Below, piece by piece: positions 1-8,581 of a stretch of DNA of 64,000 nucleotides; within the stretch, counting starts at the first letter, position 1, and each line of letters opens with the position of its first letter. Under the pieces are notes generated by a model. That model was given only the letters and a program-made list of their open reading frames with translations. It did no database searches and was not told the origin of the DNA. Origin of the DNA: Candidatus Hydrogenedentota bacterium (lineage in GTDB: Bacteria; Hydrogenedentota; Hydrogenedentia; Hydrogenedentales; JAGMZX01); the NCBI GenBank assembly GCA_029556545.1, contig JAKQEQ010000017.1:124001-188000 (forward strand), given 5' to 3'. Both the position numbers and the translations under genes were made by a program.

Positions 1-77
1 GCTCGCGGTGTTGCGCGCACGGGCGGATTTCCACGATAGTTAGCGGCGGCACTGCCGCTACTGGGGACAACGGCGAC

Positions 78-1340
78 ATGGCGACGACGAATACACCGGA
101 CATTGCGGCCGCGGCGCGGCCCCGGCTCGCCTATCTCACCACGCAATATCCGAGTGTAAGCCACACGTTCATCCGCCGCGAAATTGCGGCCCTCGAGGCA
201 CTCGGGTACCGCATCCTTCGCTTGTCCATCCGGCCCGGCGCGGCAGTGGCGGACCCGGCGGACCAGGCGGAAGCGGGCCGGACGTTCTGTTGTCTCGCGC
301 AGCCGCCGGCGACGTTGCTCTTCGCGGCGGCCTTGTCGCTGATTTCACGGCCAATCGCCGCGGCGCGGGCACTGACCATGACCCTGTCCATGCATCGGCG
401 CAGCGAGCGCGGCCTCCTGCGACACCTCGCCTATCTTGTCGAGGCGGCGGTCCTCCTGCGCGTGCTGATTCGCGAGAACGTATCGCACGTTCACGTCCAT
501 TTCGGCACAAACGCCGCCGCCGTCGCGCGCCTCATTTGCCGCCTGGGCGGACCCGGCTATAGCATGACCGTCCACGGCCCGGACGAGTTCGACGCGGCAA
601 TCGGCCTGAGTCTGGGTGACAAGATTCGCGACGCGGCGTTCGTCGTGGGGGTATCGCAATTCGGCGCGGCGCAATTGCGGCGTTGGATTCCTTGCGACAT
701 GTGGGATAAGGTCCACGTCGTCCACTGCACGGTGGACGAGTCCTGGCTCGCGCCCGCGCCGCCCGTCGATGCCGCCTCGCGCACGCTCGTGTGCGTGGGG
801 CGCTTGTCCGCCCAAAAAGGGCAGGCGCTGCTCATCGAAGCCTTCGCGCGAATGGCCGCCGACGGCGTGGACGCGCGGCTCGTGCTCGTGGGCGATGGTG
901 AACTGCGCGGTGCGATCGAGGCGCGCATCGCGCGTTACGGACTGGCCGACCGCGTCGTGATCACCGGTTGGCAAAGCGAGGTGCAAGTCCGCGCGCACGT
1001 ACTCGAGGCGCGCGCGTTCGTGCTGTCGAGTTTCGCCGAAGGACTCCCCGTCGTGATCATGGAGGCCCTTGCCCTCGGGCGGCCCGTGATCAGCACCTAC
1101 ATCGCGGGTATCCCGGAACTGGTCCGGCCCGGCGAAAATGGCTGGCTCGTTCCCGCGGGTGACGTCGCGGCGCTGGCCGCCGTGATGCGGGAGGCGCTCG
1201 AGGCGCCGGTCGAAACACTCCGCGCGATGGGCCGCGCCGGACGCGATCGGGTCGCCATCGAGCACTGCGCCGAAACGGAAGCCCGCAAACTGGACATGCT
1301 GTTTCGGCACTACCTCAAGCCGGGAGGGTCGGCCCATTAA
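78..1340 (+). CDS. GT4-family glycosyltransferase
   Basis: A 420-residue protein that looks like a complete GT-B fold sugar transferase of family GT4, probably acting on an exopolysaccharide or lipid-linked glycan in the cytoplasm. The N-terminal half starts with the acceptor-domain pattern (YLTTQYPSVSHTFIRRE) typical of the WcaL/colanic acid subgroup. The C-terminal half has the donor-site signatures: VGRLSAQKG near residue 235, LVGDGELR near 270, and the E-x7-E region FAEGLPVVIMEAL near 320. ATG at 78 follows a GGGGAC stretch. It sits directly upstream of a second, membrane-bound glycosyltransferase on the same strand, so the two probably act in one glycan pathway. Donor and acceptor cannot be read from sequence. 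Confidence 0.86.
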   Translation: MATTNTPDIAAAARPRLAYLTTQYPSVSHTFIRREIAALEALGYRILRLSIRPGAAVADPADQAEAGRTFCCLAQPPATLLFAAALSLISRPIAAARALTMTLSMHRRSERGLLRHLAYLVEAAVLLRVLIRENVSHVHVHFGTNAAAVARLICRLGGPGYSMTVHGPDEFDAAIGLSLGDKIRDAAFVVGVSQFGAAQLRRWIPCDMWDKVHVVHCTVDESWLAPAPPVDAASRTLVCVGRLSAQKGQALLIEAFARMAADGVDARLVLVGDGELRGAIEARIARYGLADRVVITGWQSEVQVRAHVLEARAFVLSSFAEGLPVVIMEALALGRPVISTYIAGIPELVRPGENGWLVPAGDVAALAAVMREALEAPVETLRAMGRAGRDRVAIEHCAETEARKLDMLFRHYLKPGGSAH

Positions 1341-1368
1341 CGTCGGGACCTGGATACTCGCGCCGCTA

Positions 1369-2532
1369 TTGATCGCGCCGACCGCGTACCTGCTGATAGT
1401 TTGCGCCTACTTGTTCCTGGTCACGTGCGCCGCGTATGCGTTCCGAAAGAAGACGCGGCCCGACGCGCCGCTCGTGCCTTTCGCGCTTGTCATGCCCGCG
1501 CACAATGAGTCGGACCAGATCGACGCCATCCTCGCGGACGCAGCGCGCCTCGATTACCCCAAGGACCTGTACGTCGTTTTCGTCATCGCGGACAACTGCA
1601 CGGACGACACCGCCGACCGCGCCCGCGCGGCGGGCGCCGTCGTGCACGAGCGCCACGATCCCGATCTGCGCGGCAAGGGCCCCGCACTCGATTGGTTTCT
1701 CCGCGCTGCCCGCGAACAACTCGAGTCGTTCGATGCCGTGGCCTTTGTGGACGCCGATATGCGCATTGACCCGCGCTTCCTCCGGGAGCTGTCCGGCGCA
1801 TTGGCTTTCGAGGACCGCCAGGTTGTACAGGCGTCAAACGGCGTCGCGCGCCCTGAAGCGAATTGGCGAGCCGCCCTCGGGTATCTCGGTTTTAGCGTCA
1901 TCAATCACGTGCGTCCGGCGGGCCGGGATGCCCTCGGCGGCACAGCGGAACTGAGGGGCAGTGGCATGGCCTTTCGCACCCGGCTGCTGCTCGAATACGG
2001 CTGGCCCGCCCACTCACTCGCGGAAGATATCGAGTTCTCGAGGCGGCTCCTGCTAGACGACATCCTCGTGCATTACAACCCGCACGCCCGCGTGGTGAGT
2101 GAACTTGCGACCCGGCGCGCTCAGGCCACGGTGCAACAGGCCCGCTGGGAAGGCGGCAAGCTGGACCTGTTCAAGCGGTATTTCCCGACGGTCCTGCGCC
2201 GCGCTCTGCGGACGCGCCATTGGCGCTATATCGACGCCGCGCTCGATATGCTTGTGCCGCCCCTGTCCCTGCTCGTGATGTCGATCTTGATAACGGGTCT
2301 TGTCAGCCTGCTCGTACACCCGGTGTGGACCGCGGTGGTCGCGTTGTGCGCTGTCGCCGTCGCGTGGTGCGTACTCTCCGGGCTCATCCTTTGCCGCGCC
2401 CCCTTGCGCGTCTGGCTGTACCTCGCTGCCGTGCCGGTGTTCATCGTGTGGAAGGGCGCGCTGTTCCTGAGCCTTATTGTTCGACGCGGCCCCCAGGCTT
2501 GGCAACGCACCCCCCGCGACCGCGAACTCTGA
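1369..2532 (+). CDS. membrane GT2-family glycosyltransferase
   Basis: A processive-type GT2 enzyme related to NodC/PgaC-like N-acetylglucosaminyl or cellulose-type synthases, anchored in the inner membrane. It has an N-terminal membrane segment, then a GT-A domain with the nucleotide-sugar aspartates (FVDADMRID near residue 125), an EDIEFS motif near 220 and a QxxRW-like motif (QQARWEGGK) near 250. Two or more hydrophobic segments follow after residue 295. The start is uncertain. TTG at 1369 lacks a well-placed ribosome site, whereas a GGGAGGG stretch at 1322-1328 is properly spaced from an in-frame ATT at 1336. That start would overlap the previous gene's stop and lengthen the first membrane helix. 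Short for a processive synthase, so it may add single sugars. Confidence 0.84.
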   Translation: MIAPTAYLLIVCAYLFLVTCAAYAFRKKTRPDAPLVPFALVMPAHNESDQIDAILADAARLDYPKDLYVVFVIADNCTDDTADRARAAGAVVHERHDPDLRGKGPALDWFLRAAREQLESFDAVAFVDADMRIDPRFLRELSGALAFEDRQVVQASNGVARPEANWRAALGYLGFSVINHVRPAGRDALGGTAELRGSGMAFRTRLLLEYGWPAHSLAEDIEFSRRLLLDDILVHYNPHARVVSELATRRAQATVQQARWEGGKLDLFKRYFPTVLRRALRTRHWRYIDAALDMLVPPLSLLVMSILITGLVSLLVHPVWTAVVALCAVAVAWCVLSGLILCRAPLRVWLYLAAVPVFIVWKGALFLSLIVRRGPQAWQRTPRDREL

Positions 2533-2584
2533 ACTCCAATTCCGGCGCGACACCATACGCATGGTGCAACGGCTTGGCGTGCCA

Positions 2585-2640
2585 GTTCGTAGTACAGGCT
2601 TTGCCTGTCTTCAAGACAGCCTGAAGGCTGTACTACGAAC
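2585..2640. repeat. palindromic repeat between convergent genes
   Basis: The outer arms GTTCGTAGTACAG and CTGTACTACGAAC are perfect reverse complements. An inner hairpin (CTGTCTT/AAGACAG) sits inside them. The element lies in the gap where the glycosyltransferase gene and purE run into each other. The same GTTCGTAGTACAG core recurs near 8503. It could act as a two-way RNA hairpin or a REP-like element, but there is no T-run of a classical terminator. Confidence 0.7.
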
Positions 2641-2644
2641 AATG

Positions 2645-3148
2645 CTATTCCTCGATGGGGAGGCGATCCTCCAGGACTTGTTTTGCGCGTTCGCGGCGAT
2701 AAGCTTGAAGTTTCTCGCGGTATTCGGGGCGATTGTTGGCGAGAATCGCGACGGCGAGCAGGGCGGCGTTCGTGGCGCCCGGCTTTCCGATGGCCAACGT
2801 GCCGACGGGGATGCCCGGCGGCATTTGCGCCATGGCGTACAGCGCGTCTTCGCCGTTGAGCGCCCAACCCAGCAGCGGTACCCCCAGCACCGGCACGGTG
2901 GTCAGGGCGGCCACCGCGCCGGGCAACGCCGCCGCGCCGCCGGCGCCCGCGATAAAAACCTCCGTGCCCTCGGCGTCGGCGGTGCGGACCCACGCGGCCA
3001 GTTCGTCCGGCGTGCGGTGCGCGGACAGAACCCGGCACTCGTGGGGTACGCCGAACTCCTTCAGCGTCTCGTGCGCGCGGGACATGGTGTCCCAGTCGGA
3101 CTTGCTGCCCATCACTATGCGGACCAACGTTTTCTGTTCTGATGCCAT
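2645..3148 (-). CDS. purE: N5-carboxyaminoimidazole ribonucleotide mutase
   Basis: Class I PurE, which moves the carboxyl group of N5-CAIR to give CAIR in de novo purine synthesis in the cytoplasm. The protein is 167 residues, the usual length. It carries the family's N-terminal motif MGSKSDWDTM, the catalytic-loop motif SAHRTP and the GAGGAAALPG loop. I chose the ATG at 3148 because a GGGGAGAA ribosome site precedes it, while the longer open frame to 3250 adds 34 residues with no family similarity. No purK is nearby. The gene is last in an apparent operon behind a kinase-fold gene (65-base gap). Confidence 0.95.
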   Translation of the reverse strand: MASEQKTLVRIVMGSKSDWDTMSRAHETLKEFGVPHECRVLSAHRTPDELAAWVRTADAEGTEVFIAGAGGAAALPGAVAALTTVPVLGVPLLGWALNGEDALYAMAQMPPGIPVGTLAIGKPGATNAALLAVAILANNRPEYREKLQAYRRERAKQVLEDRLPIEE

Positions 3149-3212
3149 GTCGTATTCTCCCCGGGGGATATCGCGGACCAGTCTAATGAAGCGCGCCCGG
3201 AAATCCAAGCGA

Positions 3213-4220
3213 TCAGGTCTCTCCCCAGCGCGCCTTGTGGGCGCGGTCATTTAGCCATTCACACTGCGAGGCCAGCACTTCCATCCACTGGGCGGCGGTG
3301 AGCCCGGCCACATTCGCGCCCTGCTGCACCAGTTGATATGAGACGGTGGCGATCTGCTTTACGCCGACGGCGAAGTACAACGCGACCATCTCGGCATAGG
3401 AAAGGCTGCGGCTGAACTGGTAGTGGTCGAGCATTATATTGGATCGGGCGGTAAGCACGTTATGCTCCGGCGTGGTGCGCAGACACAGGTTCGACATGCC
3501 GTATGCGATGTCTTCGAGAAAGCAGCCGTCGCCGGCGAACTCGAGGTCCACGATCGCGACCAGTTGCTCGCCCCGGAACATGAGATTGCCGCCGTGCCAG
3601 TCGCCGTGGATAAGGCCGGTCTCGAAGGTCGAGCGCTTCTCGGTGCTCAAGGCGTCCGCCGCGTTGTGCAGGAACAGGGCGATGGCGTTGCAGTGGGGCA
3701 CTATGCGCTGTTCGTCCGTCTCGGCGCACGCTTTCTTGAACAATTCCTGGAACGCCGCCCGGGGCACGTCGCTGAATCGCCACATCTGCGCGTCGCGCGG
3801 CGGACAGGGCACGTCGCGGCAGACGCGGTGAAATTCGCCGAGCGCGCGCGCCGATGCGACCAGCGTATGCGCCGTCAGCGGCATCGATCCGCCTTCGATG
3901 AATTGCTGCAACTCCATCGCCCACGTATCGAGTTCGACGATACCTTTGCCGTCGCGGGCGCGCTTGATCACGGCGACTGGCAGCCCGTTCGCGTTGAGAT
4001 GGTCCGAGAGGCGATGCTGAAAGCGAAGCGCGTCCAGCACGACGGGGTCCCGTTTGTACGTCTTGACGAGAAATCGGCCCGCGTCGGTCTGCACCACCAT
4101 CTTGCGGTGGCGGCGTTGATGGGCCGCCTCCAGCGGCTGCGGGAGTTGCACCGCGCCGACGTCGTAGTAACGGCGGATGACTTCCGCGACGACCTCCAAT
4201 CCGCTGAGCTTGCTTGTCAC
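3213..4220 (-). CDS. aminoglycoside/homoserine kinase-like phosphotransferase
   Basis: A 335-residue cytoplasmic kinase of the APH/HSK-II/CotS clan that transfers phosphate from ATP to a small hydroxyl-bearing molecule. Visible features are a candidate ATP-binding lysine at 53 (FLVKTYKRD), the catalytic loop HGDWHGGN with Asp207 and Asn212, and the metal-binding Asp225 in IVDLEF. The start codon overlaps the stop of the upstream acylase gene as ATGA, so the two are translationally coupled. purE follows 65 bases on. The substrate is unknown. Homoserine, choline-like compounds and aminoglycoside-like amines are all possible for this fold. Confidence 0.82.
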   Translation of the reverse strand: MTSKLSGLEVVAEVIRRYYDVGAVQLPQPLEAAHQRRHRKMVVQTDAGRFLVKTYKRDPVVLDALRFQHRLSDHLNANGLPVAVIKRARDGKGIVELDTWAMELQQFIEGGSMPLTAHTLVASARALGEFHRVCRDVPCPPRDAQMWRFSDVPRAAFQELFKKACAETDEQRIVPHCNAIALFLHNAADALSTEKRSTFETGLIHGDWHGGNLMFRGEQLVAIVDLEFAGDGCFLEDIAYGMSNLCLRTTPEHNVLTARSNIMLDHYQFSRSLSYAEMVALYFAVGVKQIATVSYQLVQQGANVAGLTAAQWMEVLASQCEWLNDRAHKARWGET

Positions 4221-6367
4221 GGGATGGTCAACACCTTTTTCGATTCCAGATGCTCGATCAGTTCGTCCTTCTTGAACCAGGTCGGCTTCATGAGGCGCTT
4301 CGAGTACAGGTCGCGCGCTTGGTCAACGTGATGCGGCGAGGCCGGGTCCGCGCTCTGGCCCCAGGGCGTACACGTGTACGACTCGATGCCGTCCGCGTGG
4401 AAGAACATCAGCATGGCCGCCATCGAGCCGCTGTTCGCGACAAAACGGCCCGAGCCGGGCGGCGTCTCCTTTGCCTCGACGTTGCGCAACGTCTCCGTAC
4501 TGTTCGCGCCGCGCCCGAAGTCCGCGCCGTCGCAGGGGAAGTACTGCCCGCCGCGCCCCACGACCTGCACCTCGCCCCAAGTCACGCGCTTGCCGTCATA
4601 CAGGCGCTCCATTTCGGCGAGCGTTTCTCGTAACTGCTCGAGCAGCGCCGTCCGGTCCGCCTCCGAGAGCGTCTTCCCGTCCGCTATGGCGTCTACGTCC
4701 ACCTTGCCCTCGCACGAGAGCCGCCACAGTCGCATGATCGCCGCGGCGGTGCTGTCCTGCGTGAACTCGCAATTCCACGCGAGCAGGTCCGCCACCGCCG
4801 CCGCGAGCACCGCGTCGTCACGCAACTCGTCCGGCGCCGCGACGAACGCCGCGCGCAAGGCGTCCTGCCACGCCCTCGAGGGCAGGTCGTACACGTCCAT
4901 GACGATGGCCTTCGCTTTCGCCACCGTGACGGCGTCGTCCGCGGCAAGCAATTCGAGAGCGCGCCGTCCGCGCGGATTGTTTTTGTCCCACGTGCAGTTG
5001 TAGAGATAGGGCAAATATTTCTCCGGCGTCAGAGGCGAATGCTCCATCATGTTCGCCGGACTGATATTGCAGTTCTGCATGTAGCCTTGCGGCGGGTTCA
5101 TGATCCACACGTGATCATCGAGACTGTGAATGCCGAGCCATTGCGTCGCGGGCGTGTCGCCGGGCACGGGCCGCGACCAGTCCCAATCGCCCTCGGGGCG
5201 GATGGGCGTGCGCCCCACGCGCGCATAGCCGATGTTCCCCTTGCGGTCTGCAAAGAGGATGTTCTGCTCCATGAAGCTGTTCAGCCGCAGCGCCTCGAAG
5301 AATTCGTGCGCGTCCTGCGCCATGCACATGGCGTATTGCTGATGGAAGAAGCCCGCGTCGTCCAGGTACGGCGTATTCCCCGCGTAGGCGACGCCCTTCT
5401 CGAAGTCCGGCTCTTCGAGCAGCGGGCCGTGGACCGTGAACATGGCGGGCATCGCGCGCGGCTTTTCGCCCTTAACCTTGATGGTGAAAAGCTTCAGTTC
5501 GGGCGTGCGCCAAGCGCCGTCGTATTCATACTCGAAGCCCAGCGACGTCTTGCGCACCCGGAGCATGTACGCGTCCGACGTGTCCGGTCCCCCCGTGGTG
5601 CAAGCCCAACCCACGTTCGCGTTGTGGCCGAGGCCGAGCGCCGGCGTCCCCACAATGAAGAACCCGTTCATCACGAGGTCGCCCCCGAACACGCGCGCCT
5701 CGTGGAACACGGCCAAGCTTTCCCAGGTCAGGTGCGGGTCGGTGAGCAGGATGGCGCAATTATTCGCCGACCGGGACGGCGCGACGGCCCAGCCGTTTGA
5801 GCCGAACGCCGGTTGCTCCGAGCGGCGGCGAAACTCGCTCATCACCGTGCCCAACGGCCATTGCAGGAGCATGGTCCGGCCGATGGCGGCGCAGTGCCAT
5901 CCCTCAAGCTTGATAGCGTATTCCGGCTTCTTCTCCGGGTGGTCTTCCAGATAGGCCTCGACCCCGCGCACGAAGCTGTCGCCCAGTTCGCGCACCTCCG
6001 GCGACGCCGTTTGCCAATAGGTCTCGCAATGCCGCGCGTTCCCCACCAGCCGCATCGCGTAATCCGTTTCCACGTGGTCCGGCCCGAAATGTTCCGCCAT
6101 CGTCCCAATCGCCGTGTGGACATTCCGGAAAATGTCTTCGAGGCGGTCTTCGGCTTGGGCGTAGCCGAGCCCATACGCCGCCCCCGCCGGGGTGGACGCG
6201 TAGATATGGGGCACTCCGTAAGTGTCCCGATAGATGGTTACCGTTTCCGCCACGGCGGGCAGCCACGGCAAGACCGACAGCCCGATCAGCGCGACGACGA
6301 CTGCAAGGGGGCGGCCCGGGGGTAGTGGCCGAATAGACTGCTGTAACTGGGTTCTGCCGGTGCGCAC
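4217..6367 (-). CDS. penicillin acylase-family Ntn hydrolase (exported)
   Basis: A self-processing amidase of the penicillin G acylase/AHL acylase family, about 716 residues and a normal precursor length. The chain would be cut before a nucleophilic Ser near residue 190, in the motif GSNGWAV, to give alpha and beta subunits. A conserved Asn lies in the segment YMQNCNISPANM further on. The N-terminus has a basic stretch, a hydrophobic core (LAVVVALIGLSVLPWLP) and an AVAE cleavage site, so the enzyme should act in the periplasm or outside. I favour GTG at 6367, preceded by AAGGAG six bases away, over ATG at 6397, where the G-rich site abuts the start codon. It leads the operon with the kinase gene and purE. 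The acyl-amide substrate is not predictable. Confidence 0.88.
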   Translation of the reverse strand: MRTGRTQLQQSIRPLPPGRPLAVVVALIGLSVLPWLPAVAETVTIYRDTYGVPHIYASTPAGAAYGLGYAQAEDRLEDIFRNVHTAIGTMAEHFGPDHVETDYAMRLVGNARHCETYWQTASPEVRELGDSFVRGVEAYLEDHPEKKPEYAIKLEGWHCAAIGRTMLLQWPLGTVMSEFRRRSEQPAFGSNGWAVAPSRSANNCAILLTDPHLTWESLAVFHEARVFGGDLVMNGFFIVGTPALGLGHNANVGWACTTGGPDTSDAYMLRVRKTSLGFEYEYDGAWRTPELKLFTIKVKGEKPRAMPAMFTVHGPLLEEPDFEKGVAYAGNTPYLDDAGFFHQQYAMCMAQDAHEFFEALRLNSFMEQNILFADRKGNIGYARVGRTPIRPEGDWDWSRPVPGDTPATQWLGIHSLDDHVWIMNPPQGYMQNCNISPANMMEHSPLTPEKYLPYLYNCTWDKNNPRGRRALELLAADDAVTVAKAKAIVMDVYDLPSRAWQDALRAAFVAAPDELRDDAVLAAAVADLLAWNCEFTQDSTAAAIMRLWRLSCEGKVDVDAIADGKTLSEADRTALLEQLRETLAEMERLYDGKRVTWGEVQVVGRGGQYFPCDGADFGRGANSTETLRNVEAKETPPGSGRFVANSGSMAAMLMFFHADGIESYTCTPWGQSADPASPHHVDQARDLYSKRLMKPTWFKKDELIEHLESKKVLTIP

Positions 6368-6617
6368 CTCAGTCTCCTTCGCTTGACGCCTGCACATCTC
6401 CCTGAAGAGTCTCTAGAATATAGAATCAAGGCGGCGCGCTCAAGAACGTATTCACGGCGAGACGCATTTCCCCCTTTTGTCTTCGCCGTCTTCGTGTGGC
6501 CATAGACTCAATTGCACCATGACGGTCGTCAGGGTGCTCGGCTGCGATCGATCGCTTGCCTCCACGGAACCGGCGAAGGTAGAGTACGCATACCCCGGAA
6601 GATTACTGCGGCCAAGG
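6368..6617. other. divergent intergenic region, no gene seen
   Basis: This stretch separates the minus-strand acylase from the plus-strand sulfite reductase gene. I see no open frame with coding character. The acylase promoter should be here but no convincing -35/-10 pair was found for that strand. Confidence 0.5.
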
Positions 6618-6644
6618 GTATTCCCTCTGGGTCTGCGGGAATAC
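6618..6644. promoter_or_regulatory. inverted repeat abutting the -35 box, putative operator
   Basis: GTATTCCC at 6618-6625 and GGGAATAC at 6637-6644 are perfect reverse complements separated by 11 bases. The right arm ends directly against the TTGACA of the sulfite reductase promoter. A dimeric regulator of sulfur assimilation is the natural guess. The sequence does not identify the regulator. Confidence 0.5.
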
Positions 6645-6673
6645 TTGACATACCCTATAATGTTTGTTATGAT
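6645..6673 (+). promoter_or_regulatory. sigma-70-type promoter of the sulfate assimilation genes
   Basis: TTGACA at 6645-6650 is followed after exactly 17 bases by TATGAT at 6668-6673, a near-consensus housekeeping promoter. Transcription would start near 6680, leaving a leader of about 55 bases before the ATG at 6736. The TATAAT at 6656-6661 is only 5 bases from the -35 box and is not the matching -10. Confidence 0.75.
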
Positions 6674-6735
6674 TAGTGTGCCGGGGGAAAGAAAACCGTC
6701 GGGGGGCTCTCCACCCCGCGCAAGGAGTGTCTCAA

Positions 6736-8499
6736 ATGGCGAATCTTATCGAGTCGCAGGGCGACGTGGCCCAATTATCCGGCGTGGAGAAGCTTAAGCA
6801 CGCGAGCATTGGTCTTTACGGCACGATTGCCGGGGAACTCGGGCAGCCAACGGACCATTTCTCGGAAGACACCGTCCAATTGCTGAAGCACCACGGCACG
6901 TATCAGCAGGACAACCGGGACACGCGCCTGCAACGCAAGAAAGAGGGGCTCGACAAGGACTATCGGATGATGGTGCGCACGAAGTTCCCCGGCGGGCGCA
7001 TCACGGCGGAGCAGTACCTGATCTGCGACGCCTTGTGCGACAAGTACGGCCAGGGCGACCTGCGCGCCACGTCGCGACAGGATTTCCAGTTTCACGGCGT
7101 GGTCAAGGGCAACCTGCGCCTGCTTATCCACGACTTGAACACTCTCTCTCGCATCATGACCTTCGGCGGTTGCGGCGACGTGGTCCGCAACACGATGGCC
7201 CCGCCGGTCGCCGACATCGACGCGCGATATAAGGATTGCGGCGCGGACCTGCTTGCTGTGGCGCGGGAGATCAGCGACCGGTTCCTGCCGCGGACGACTA
7301 GCTATTTCGACCTGTGGATTAACGACGAGAAGGCGACGGTCAACCCGGACGGCACGATCTCGTTTCGAGGGACCATGCCGGAGAAACCAGTCGAGGAGCC
7401 GCTCTACGGCGCGCAGTACCTGCCGCGCAAGTTCAAGATCGGCCTCGCCGCGGATTTCGACAATAGCGTCGACGTGTACACGAACGACGTGGGCGTCCTT
7501 GCGGTCACCGAGGGCGGGCGCATCGTGGGCTACGAAATCCTCGCGGGCGGCGGCATGGGCTTCTCGCACGCGAAGAAGAACACCTACCCGCGCCTGGGCT
7601 CGCCGGTGGCATTCGTCCCATACGACGACGTGATCCCGATTTGCGAGGCCATCATCAAGACTCAGCGCGACTATGGCGAGCGAACGGACCGCAAACAGGC
7701 GCGCCTGAAGTACACCATCGACCGGATGGGCCTCGATGCGTTTGTGAAATTGATCGAGACTTACGCGGGGCGGCGGTTCGACCCGCCGCGCAACGTCCGG
7801 CCCACGGCGCAGCCCGACTATCTCGGCTGGCATAAGCAGTCGCAAGACGGCCTGAACTACGTCGGCGTCTGGATCGAGAACGGGCGCATCCGCGACTTCG
7901 AGGACAGCCATCAGTTCAGGAGCGGCCTCCGCGCCGTCGTCGAGCGCTACCGCAGCGACGTGCGCGTGACGCCGCACCACAACCTCGTCCTCGCCAACGT
8001 CGCGGATGCGGACGTAGCGAGCGTGCAGGCGTTGCTCGATGAATACGGCATCCCCACGGACCGGGGTATCTCCACGATTCGTCGGCAGGAGATGGCCTGT
8101 CCCGCCCTGCCGTACTGCGGGCTGGCGCAGTCCGAGGCCGAGCGCGCGCTGCCGACCATCATGCGCGGCCTCGAAGCCGCGGGCTACGGCGACCTCGACG
8201 TGAGCATCCGCATGACGGGCTGCCCGAACGGCTGCGCGCGTTCGAGCACCTCCGAGATCGGCCTCATCGGCAAGGGCCCAGAACGCTACATTCTCAATAT
8301 CGCGGGCGATTACAACGGGACGCGCCTCAACACGACGCTAATCCCGACGATCAAGTTTGACGACATCGTGCCGACACTGTCGCGCCTTTTTGACCTGTGG
8401 AAGGAACAGCGCGAGGACGGCGAGCGGTTCGGCGACTGGGCGCATCGGATCGGGACGGAGCAGGTCCTGAAACAAATGGGCATCGAGGTAAGCGCATAA
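6736..8499 (+). CDS. cysI: assimilatory sulfite reductase, siroheme/4Fe-4S subunit
   Basis: A 587-residue hemoprotein that reduces sulfite to sulfide in the cytoplasm with six electrons. The two ferredoxin-like halves of the nitrite/sulfite reductase family are present. The four cluster ligands are Cys455 and Cys461 (CPALPYC) and Cys496 and Cys500 (TGCPNGC), matching the spacing that binds the coupled 4Fe-4S and siroheme. No flavoprotein partner (cysJ) is in the window, so the electron donor could be ferredoxin or a distant CysJ. ATG at 6736 follows AAGGAG eight bases upstream. The gene heads a two-gene unit with APS reductase and is driven by the promoter at 6645-6673. Confidence 0.93.
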   Translation: MANLIESQGDVAQLSGVEKLKHASIGLYGTIAGELGQPTDHFSEDTVQLLKHHGTYQQDNRDTRLQRKKEGLDKDYRMMVRTKFPGGRITAEQYLICDALCDKYGQGDLRATSRQDFQFHGVVKGNLRLLIHDLNTLSRIMTFGGCGDVVRNTMAPPVADIDARYKDCGADLLAVAREISDRFLPRTTSYFDLWINDEKATVNPDGTISFRGTMPEKPVEEPLYGAQYLPRKFKIGLAADFDNSVDVYTNDVGVLAVTEGGRIVGYEILAGGGMGFSHAKKNTYPRLGSPVAFVPYDDVIPICEAIIKTQRDYGERTDRKQARLKYTIDRMGLDAFVKLIETYAGRRFDPPRNVRPTAQPDYLGWHKQSQDGLNYVGVWIENGRIRDFEDSHQFRSGLRAVVERYRSDVRVTPHHNLVLANVADADVASVQALLDEYGIPTDRGISTIRRQEMACPALPYCGLAQSEAERALPTIMRGLEAAGYGDLDVSIRMTGCPNGCARSSTSEIGLIGKGPERYILNIAGDYNGTRLNTTLIPTIKFDDIVPTLSRLFDLWKEQREDGERFGDWAHRIGTEQVLKQMGIEVSA

Positions 8500-8502
8500 A
8501 GC

Positions 8503-8557
8503 GTTCGTAGTACAGCCTTCAGGCTGTCCAAGTTCGTAGTGCGGCTTTCAGGCCGCC
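8503..8557. repeat. tandem hairpin repeats between cysI and cysH
   Basis: Two related units follow each other, each beginning GTTCGTAGT and each folding into a short hairpin (ACAGCCT/AGGCTGT in the first, GCGGC/GCCGC in the second). The first unit shares its core with the element at 2585-2640. In the message it lies between two genes of one pathway, so it may stabilise the upstream part or damp expression of the downstream gene. Confidence 0.65.
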
Positions 8558-8581
8558 TTGAAAACATAGCGAGTACACAAC

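Noticed and set aside
2-43. Short open frame ending in TAG at the left edge, possibly the tail of an upstream gene
   Set aside because: Only 13 codons are in the window and two frames end nearby, so neither can be assigned.
6645-6661. TTGACA followed by TATAAT
   Set aside because: The spacing is only 5 bases. The workable -10 is TATGAT at 6668-6673, 17 bases away.
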